From Cyanoderma ruficeps (lineage: Eukaryota > Chordata > Aves > Passeriformes > Timaliidae): a stretch of 64,000 bases of DNA. Numbering within the stretch: the first letter of the stretch is position 1; each line of letters starts with the position of its first letter. The stretch is from contig VZDJ01000174.1 in NCBI GenBank assembly GCA_008694505.1, positions 13,268,118 through 13,332,117 of the forward strand, written 5' to 3'. A program made the translations under genes and the position numbers. A model generated the notes under the pieces. The model did no database searches, was not told the DNA's origin, and was given only the letters and a program-made list of their open reading frames with translations. This document shows, piece by piece, positions 56,387-64,000 of the stretch.

Positions 56387-59300
56387 ACCCCACTTCTGCC
56401 CTGTGCCCTGCCACAGTCCCTGGTATAGAAGGTGTGTGTGTTTAGGAATTATTTCCATGCTCTGCTCCCTGATTTTGGTAGAGGAGAGCCTGAATAGAGT
56501 TTGGATTCAACCTGGTGTGGTTACTCAGCCCTTTCTACACTTTGGTTGTGGCCTGCAGCCTCTTCCATCACCTCCCAGCCTTCACCCTCAGCTGTGTACC
56601 GTGTATTTTACTGCATTGGTTGCTGTGATAGCCCAGGGTGACCTGGATTAGAGATAATCGCAGCTCCTTAATCAAAGTTCTCCTTGTCCCTTGATGTCAA
56701 ACGAGGAGGGTACCATCCTCACCCTCACAGCCACCACAGCATTGGACTGGAGAAGCTCTCTCAGCTAGGTCTGGAGAGTTCCAGCACAGCCCTGGAGTGG
56801 CAGCTGCCAGCCCAGCCCTGATGTCACACACAGCACATGGGGAGGGGGCTGTGCTGCTGACAGCACAACCCCAGGCAGCAATGATGGCAAATGGTGCTGA
56901 TGTCTGCTCTGCTCTTCTGCCCTTACTTTAAACCATCTCATTGCCTGAGCAGAGCTCCAAATCCTGCTTTAAAAGTATTCTCCTAATCAAAAGCTTCTGA
57001 CCTTTGGTTAGCGTCACCAGGAAAGGAAATAGCCAGGAGGCCCCATAGAACAAAGCCTATATCTCAGATCTGAAAAACCAGAGACAAGGGTCACCGTGTT
57101 CTACAGCCTCCCTGATTCTCTCTGTACCTTTGCTATGTGACAATCACATGCAGGAGTGTCTGTAGAACCTTCCAGGCTTCATTCACTGGGCATTTCCACC
57201 ACCCCCAGCCCCCAGATCCCAGGATCGAGAGCTGCGTTTGAAGCTGGTTCATCTAAGGCTGCCCCCCTGGCAATACATGCCTGGTATCAGGGGTTTAGGA
57301 GAGGCAAGGCCTTCCTCAGGCACACTCTCACTCCTCACACAGGATCTGTCACCCCCAGGGGCAGCTACAGCGCATGGCATCATCTCAGCTGGGGGACCAA
57401 GGCCCTGTGCAAACCACAAATAGACAATCCAATATGGATTGTGTTTCCCCAGGAGCAAGGTTCCTCCAGCCATGGACACCATGCACTGAGAGCAGTGACA
57501 GCAGTGACAACTGGGAGGTGCTTATCAAAGAGCTCTGGAGATGCAAGTGACACTCTCAGGTGACTCAAGTGACCTACTCAAATAGGTTAAGGTGGGTCCA
57601 CCCTGACAGTCTTTGATGATGTCCTGGCTGAAGGGTGAGGAGAGAGGGAGACTGAAGACATGGACACAAGAGCTCTTGCTGGGAGAATTGCACACCAAAG
57701 TTGCCCGGTGCAGACTCCTGCAGGTAGGAGAAATCTGCAACCTCTGCTCAGGAGGCAGAGTTGGATTTCAGGATCAGGATAACCCAGCTGCCCAGGAGTG
57801 TCAGACATCAACTCAGTGTTTGAGTCAGGATAATCAAACCCATTGCTGGCTCATGTACTTGGCTCCTGTCCTAGACCTCGCTAATAGCCTCGCTTAAAGC
57901 AATTGTTAATAGTCCACCATGGCTCCGTGCCAAGCAGATGGACTCAGTTAATCCGCTCACTTTGCTCATTTGTTCTTGAACTTCTGGGTGCCTGAGATCT
58001 CCTCCATATCCCTCCACCCACATTTCTCAGTTCAGAGCTCTTTACCAGAAGTGGGCTGTCACTCTTTTCCCTTCCGAGGACAGGTATCAGGTGTGTTGAA
58101 GACGCCTGTGGGTGCTGTGATAACACCATCGCAAATGAGACTCTGCTTGCCTTTGTTTGGAGTTTTTGGGTGGTATTTGGTGAATGTGAGGGGTCCCAGT
58201 GCCTTGTAGGGTTGAGCAAAGGCTGCATCCCACTGCCTGTGGGATGTGTGCTGGGGCCCTCCGGTTTTCCAGGCACTCTGATTACAGATCAGCTTCTGGA
58301 AGGGCTTCCAGCATTGGAAGGTGAAGAGGCCCCAAAGATCCCTGTTTTGCATTGTGCCAGGTGCTCCAGGGATGATCCAGAGACCTCCCAATGCTGAGGA
58401 GCAGGGACTGCCCAGCAGCTTGGCCTGATGAGCACTGGCACAAGCACCCTGCAGGCTGTGCAGCCAGCCCTGCTGAGGCAAAAGGACAGGCCATGCTCAG
58501 GTCCACACCCTGTGCTTTCAAAAGATTGATTAAAAAATGGAAAGTGTCCATAGAAAAGCTCAGGTGAATTTTGAAGTGATGGGAAACTAAAACTAGAGCA
58601 GCTGAGCACACTGAGCTCGTCAGGTAAAAGGTGAAAGTATTTCTGAGAGCAAAGGCTCTTCAGTTTGGAAGGCACACACACGTAGGACTCTGTGGGGTGA
58701 CCCAGGCCAGCTGAAGTATGACACAGTTTTGCTGCAGATAAATTAGCTATCAGACCATCAGACCAGAGAGTGTTCAGGACTCTCCAGTGCTCACAGTCTT
58801 CACAAAACCCATCTAAAAGCTTTGTTACTGCACACCTTGTGCTCACATTGAACTCATAATCAGAGGGCAGGAGAACCTATGTGACCAAGGACATCAAAGC
58901 AGGACAGCACCACAAGCAGCACCAGCACAGGGCCAACAGCCCCATAACCAGCACATCCTGCTCACATTGTGGCCTAGAGCAGGGGAAGGGCTGCAGTGTG
59001 TGGGAGAGAACAGAGCCAGACTGACCCCCCCAGCTGAGCTGCAGAGGCACACAGGAGGTCCTTTAACCATGGGAAGTAAAACAGAACTCAGAGGGACTGC
59101 TGGGAGACCAGAACTGTACGAAAGCTGTTGCTACAAAAGCCACAGCCAAATTCATGTTCACATTCAGGCAGCCTGGGGGAGAAAAGGTGAGGCAGAAGAG
59201 CAGTCAGGGGAAGCCCTTAGCAGACAGATGCATCCCAGAGCATTTCTCAGAGCTGGATTGCAGGGTGACGGGAAGGACAAGTCTCTGTGCTTTTTCTCGT

Positions 59301-60094
59301 CCTTTTTAAATTTATTTATTTAATTTCCAGAATGGATTTAATGACAACACTATCAAGTTACATTTTTTCATAAAGGAAAATACCATTTTGGTGGGAATGG
59401 TAAGAGCAATAATGGGCTAAATGGATTTAGGGGTCAGTGAGGCCCTGTGGGCTGGCACTGTGGGATCCATCCACGCTCACAGCCTGCCAGGCCAACACCA
59501 GCCCAGAACAGCCAAGAGCCCAGGAAATGCTGGGCAGCTGAACAGAAACACCCCTGAGTGCACAGGGACATGTTCCCTGTTTCCATTCATTAGCTAGACC
59601 TGAATCCATAACCAAATTTCCTACGATTGTTTGTGCTGCTAGGAGTCATACGGAGTCATATTTGAGCTTTACAGACACTGGGCCCAGATAAAAGCACCTG
59701 CACTGCACACACAGCTTCCAGGGGTTTGTGCATTCATGGAGCCAAAATCACAGCCTCACTGTGGTCCTCAGCCTCCCTGGATTTTACTCCAAGAATGCCA
59801 TCCCAGTTGTGTTTCCTGATAGGAGTAAACACCTTCACTGAAAAAAAACCCCAACAATATTTCAATGTTCCTTGATTTGGCTGCAATGCAATTTATGAAA
59901 TGTCATCTTGAATGGAGACTTAATATTTCATATCAGGTCAAACAAACCCATTCATTTTCCATCAAAATCAAACCTGCCAGTGCTGGAGAGGACTCAGGGG
60001 TTACAGCAAACACAAAGTTAAATATTAAGCTAACAGTGAACTCTAATTGCAAAAAAAAATAAACCCCCAACTGGCGGACTTTAGGAGGAGCATG
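56387..60094. other. Long unique non-coding stretch
   Basis: 3.7 kb with no interspersed repeat that I recognise. 59,290-59,420 and 59,830-60,060 are AT-rich. Open frames up to 185 codons (minus strand near 58,289-58,846) show no domain. No supported exon. Confidence 0.45.
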
Positions 60095-60260
60095 GGCAGA
60101 AGGCTGAGGGAAGCTGCCTTGGAAGTGTTAAAAAACCATGTGAGTGTGGCACTGGGGACATGAGTTGGTGATGTCTTTGGCAGTGCTGGGGAAATGGTTG
60201 GAATCAGTGATATCAGAGGACTTTTCCAACCTTAAATGTGCTGTGCTTCTATGATTCCAC
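60095..60260 (+). mobile_element. CR1 LINE 3' tip, older subfamily
   Basis: 'ggaagtgttaaaaaaccatg', 'gagtgtggcactggggacat', 'cagtgctggggaaatggttg' and 'ggacttttccaaccttaaat' ending 'gcttctatgattcca' give the CR1 C-terminal and terminal motifs in order on the plus strand. It lies about 140 bases before the long solo LTR. Confidence 0.85.
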
Positions 60261-60399
60261 CTTCCCCTCAGAACTCAGGTCCTCAGGTCCTTGGTCCTAA
60301 AGGAGTTTGGAGAAAGCTGAGAAGGTCCAGCTGTAGCTGCCATGGTAGTCAGAGGCACAAGTCTTGTGGAGAGGGTTAAAGGAGCCAGGCTTTTCTAAC

Positions 60400-62159
60400 C
60401 AGGGTGTGCTGGTTTTGCATTGATTGACATTTGGTGAAGAGAGAGGCCGCCCATGAAAGTGATGTTTCTAAGAAAAGCTGTGGCACAACCAGTGACTAGT
60501 TTTGAATACTGACATCTTGTTAGGCAACTAGAAAGTTGAACACACCTCTCTGAATACGCATGTTAAAAATTGAGAAACCCCAGGAAAGATTCTCTTTCCT
60601 TCCAGCCCAGGAAGAGGTAACAAGCAGGCCCATCTCCCCCTTTGCTGTGGGGCCAGGCCCCTTCCTGGAAGCCCGCTGAGCCCTGGGTCGGGGCTGGGCC
60701 CAGCAGCTGCTGGGCAGGAGGAGGGAAGGAGAGAAGACCCTGTCCCAGCTGGATTAGGCAGCAGGAGGGAAGGAGAGAAGGCCCTGTCCCAGCCGGATCG
60801 GGCCCTATCAGCTGCTAACATCCTGCTGCTAAGCCGCTTTCCCCCCCCCAGCACGGCCAGTGGGGCCGGGCCGGGCCCCCAGGGGCTGCCAGACAGAGGA
60901 AGTGGGGGAGGCCACAGCCATGGGCATGTTGCTGCTGAGATCCTAGCCGCCTCCCCGCCACCCCAGTGCAGTTTTTGAAGAATCCTCTACTGTAAACAGC
61001 TCCAGCCACCGCTACCAAGGCACCTTGCCAAAAGTGTCCCAGCTGCGCAAGAGTTCATGCAGCCAAGACTAGGGCCAGCTCTGCAGCCATGCAGAGTGGC
61101 TCCGCAGCTGGAATTGAATGCAGCCAGAATCCCCGAGATCCTGGAACTGCCCCAGCACAGCCTGAATTTACCACCTTTGGCCACTGTCCAGCAGGAACCA
61201 TCATGACCTCTGCAGGCCCCAGATGAGATATTAATTCTTTCCTTGCACAGGTGAAACTTGCAAAATATTGAATCCTCTCTGAGTGAGAGAAAAGGACAGG
61301 GTGAAAACATGTAGAGAAACAATATGAAGATAGTAAGATCAGTGAAGGAGGAGTCACATTCTAGATGGGAAGAGAACAAGAAGATGCCTTGGTTTTAGGC
61401 TGAAATTCTTTTGTAAAACCATGGTGGTGGACTGTGATAGACTAGAATATCCCTTTAAGTTGTGGAAGACATGGATGGGGAGATGAAGAGTGCTCAAATT
61501 GGAAATGTTAACAAAGGCATTTGAGTTAAAGCAAATAAATGTTGAAGTAGCTGTGATCTTATGAGAAGCTTGAACAGGGAGAGAGAGGGATGGGACGAAG
61601 ACCTGCTCCCAGGTAGAGAAGAAGGTTCTCTGTTCCCAGAGATAAAATTTTTCTCAGAGAGAGATGAAGAGAACCTTTGCTTTTGAACTGCTCATCTTGA
61701 AAGTGGTACCCCATGAGTTCACATGGCCCATTCTGCAGCTGTGGGAAGGCTGCGTGAAATGGGAGGGACTTCACAAATGCAGATTCCCAGGCAGCTGCTA
61801 TTTGTGAGAACTGAAGCCACAAGAAAACTGTTTTTCTCGTGGACAAATTTCCATGGCATGGAAAAATAGACTTCTCCCTAAAAGAACTGTTGAAAGACTA
61901 TTTTAGAAGTGGTAAACTAACCTGGGTTCCAGGTTTTCTCTCTGCACATTGTCAGTGAGAAAGAAAAGGAGCTTGTGGAGCAGAGGAAGTGTTTTGAAAG
62001 TTTTATTCTGATTTTTTTTTTCTTTCCTCTTGTAGTTAGGTTAATAAAGCTTTCTTTATACCCTTTAAGTTTTGAGCCTGCTTTGCTTTTCTCCTAATCC
62101 TATCTCACAGCAGAAAAAGAGTAAATAATTATAGTGGGCACTCAACCCCCAACACAGGG
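60400..62159 (+). mobile_element. Long solo LTR (1.75 kb) with 5-bp target duplication
   Basis: The LTR spans 60405-62154, starting TGTGCTGGTTTTGC and ending '...gggcactcaacccccaaca', flanked by CAGGG at 60400-60404 and 62155-62159. AATAAA at 62043-62048, about 107 bases before the end, sets plus orientation. The 3' part ('ttaataaagctttctttata' then 'ctcctaatcctatctca') resembles the 3' part of the ERVL-like copies A and B, so it is a longer relative. It contains a 44-bp tandem duplication. No coding sequence. The 1.75-kb length is unusual, and a nested second LTR starting near 61,389 ('tgccttggttttagg') cannot be excluded. Confidence 0.72.
60713..60800 (+). repeat. 44-bp tandem duplication inside the long LTR
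   Basis: Two units, 60713-60756 and 60757-60800, share 'aggagggaaggagagaag' and 'ccctgtcccagc' with few differences. Located in the GC-rich first third of the LTR. Confidence 0.9.
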
Positions 62160-64000
62160 GAAAAGGTGGATCCATGGAGATGTAAGAGGAACCTGCAGCT
62201 CCTAGAAGTCCTGAAGATCACAGAGCCAAACTTCCCAGCCAGAACAGCCAGCAGAACAAGGTGCAGTGATGAAATGGGGCAACACCCACATTACAGCTTG
62301 AGAAGTTCAAATTCCACACAAGGAAATGAAACGTGTGCTTGGATGGTGGTGCAGCCTGGGAACAGGTCACAGAGAGGCAGTTCTTCATCCTTGGAGCTTT
62401 TCCATGTTTGGCTGTTGAAAGGCACAGCTGGTTTGTCCTAGTGCTGGTGACAGTCCTGCCACAGCTGATGTTGGACTAGAGCCCTCCAGAGGTGCCTCCC
62501 CACCACCACCTCTCACACTGCACCAGATTCCAGCTCTAGAATAGGACTTCATCTTTGAAGAACCAAATCTGTGTCCTTAGTCAGTTTGATGCACTGAATG
62601 TATGTCACTTTTTCTTCACAAGGAATAATTTAGGACAACTCAGGACACAGAAGCTGCCTTCAAATGAGTGAATGATGTTATTCTAGAAACACCTCATCTG
62701 TTTTTATAAAGTAGCCAGGCAGGAGTGTGCCAAAAATCAGGGTCTCAAAGCAGGAGCTGGATGACTTCTAAAGATGAGAACAAAATTTGGATCTGTTCAC
62801 TGAGGGCTGGATAATCAACATTTAAATTGCTGCAAGTCAGAAATTAACCCACTGAGCTCCACACTGGGCTGATCCAGGCAAGCAAAAGCAACCTTGTATT
62901 GTACCCTCAGCCCCAGAAAACCAACACCTATTTCCTGTGTCTCTCCTTTGGCAGTTTAAAGATCACCAGCTATTAAATGTTCCTGGCCAAGCAGGTTTTG
63001 GATTATAACTTGGCCCAGGAAAAATAACTTGTTCTGTCCAAGGACACAAAGCAGGTGAATGATTTCAGAGCATTCTTGTGCCAAGCCTGACCTGAGTCCA
63101 AGTCAGGAGAACCCAGCTAAAGACTTCAAGAAGTCTCTTTTTAAGGTAGAAATGGGTTTAAGTGCTTATGTTCCAATTTTAAAGGTCTTATGCCTCTGGG
63201 TCCACATCTGACCTGGGAAGCTCAGCTAAGACACCTCAACTTTTAACAAGTATTGTGCACAGCAGGACAGCAGGTACGCAGCAGTTCCCCAGCTCTCCTG
63301 GAGCTCTTTCCTGCTCTTCTATTAAGCCGCATTCTGGCATGAAGCAAAATTTCTAATGGTTCCTCACTATCCACATTTCTTTGAAGCTGGCATAAAATGT
63401 CTCCAGCCCTTCTCTTAGATCTCACAATCTTAACTGACCTCCACACACACACCTCTTAGCATGTTTTCAATATCACTCCAGGGATGCCAACCTTGGTGCC
63501 TCCCAAAGAAGTTTTGTCATGGATTGAGGAACCCAATCAAACACATAGTATATAAACAAAATTGTGCTGTTCAAATACCCTGAACTGCAATCCAAGGAGC
63601 TGCTGCTCTGCTCATCCCCCATTCAGGTGAGATCAATTCGTGTTTCCTGGGAGCCTGCAGACCCCTGATCTCTGTGTGACTGACACAGACATGAGGCCAC
63701 AGGACACTCAGTGCTGCTTCACTGCCACCAGAACCATCATGTCCTGCCAGTCTGCCATTCCTCACCTTAACGGCACCTACCACCAGTGTCTGTACCAGGC
63801 TGAAACACAGACAAAAAATTCTGTGGGAAAAGAGAATAGTGCCATAGGAGTTAATTACCCTGGCAGGAAATCCATTCCCAGATGGCTACTGACAAGAGGT
63901 AAGATTATAAGAACAAAAGGGATGGAAGGGAGTGCAGATCAGAGAGGAGTCCAGGGTACAGTTTGGATTTTGCTCCCTTCCCAAATTACGCCCCCCCCCC
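62160..64000. other. Unique non-coding sequence to the window end
   Basis: 1.8 kb with no repeat or gene recognised. The last ten bases are a C homopolymer at the window edge, which may reflect a true run or a sequencing end effect. Confidence 0.45.

Noticed and set aside
1..64000. CRISPR arrays, operons, bacterial promoters or rRNA/tRNA genes
   Set aside because: Nothing of these types is visible; the sequence is vertebrate non-coding DNA, and its tandem arrays are minisatellites without spacer-repeat structure.

Overview
The window looks like non-coding DNA from a songbird (passerine) nuclear genome. It holds many CR1 LINE 3' ends, in both orientations, sharing one young consensus. It also holds several LTR elements whose motifs match endogenous retrovirus families typical of passerine birds. 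The species assignment is inference from repeat content. I found no convincing host gene, exon chain, tRNA, rRNA or CRISPR array. The predicted open frames of 60-285 codons are short, mutually overlapping, often lie inside repeats and show no domain I recognise. The one protein fragment I recognise as retroviral is the start of a decayed Gag. LINE fragments also carry remnants of CR1 ORF2.

Layout. 0-10 kb: unique sequence with CR1 copies (two near-identical copies in opposite orientation at 3.9-5.0 kb, the longest copy at 6.3-7.0 kb), a polypurine tract, a 33-bp minisatellite and a G-run holding one unresolved base. 10-15.2 kb: a minus-strand LTR (10.1-11.2 kb), a CR1, and a plus-strand ERVL-like LTR (14.1-15.2 kb). 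15-32 kb: mostly unique sequence with an alpharetrovirus-like LTR at 17.7-18.0 kb, several CR1s, and 16-bp and 24-bp minisatellites. 32.6-33.3 kb: a solo LTR bounded by a perfect 5-bp target-site duplication. 33-42 kb: unique sequence, two CR1s and an assembly gap. 42.3-42.6 kb: an alpharetrovirus-like LTR end with a duplicated primer-binding site. 44.4-47.8 kb: a large inverted repeat with arms of about 420 bp and a 2.5-kb spacer, the spacer holding a solo LTR. 48.7-49.3 kb: a minus-strand LTR. 52.6-62.2 kb: a retrovirus-dense block with a second ERVL-like LTR beside a gap, a deleted betaretrovirus-like (ERVK) provirus with intact 6-bp duplications, and a 1.75-kb solo LTR. The last 1.8 kb is unique and ends in a C homopolymer.

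The most informative structures are the ERVK provirus (5' LTR, tRNA-Lys-like primer site, leader with three tandem repeats of about 105 bp, Gag matrix start, abrupt junction into a partial 3' LTR), the set of LTRs whose exact ends can be fixed by duplications, and the unexplained inverted repeat at 44.4-47.8 kb. No operons or cooperating host genes are present. Repeat names are given from remembered family features, not from a database search.
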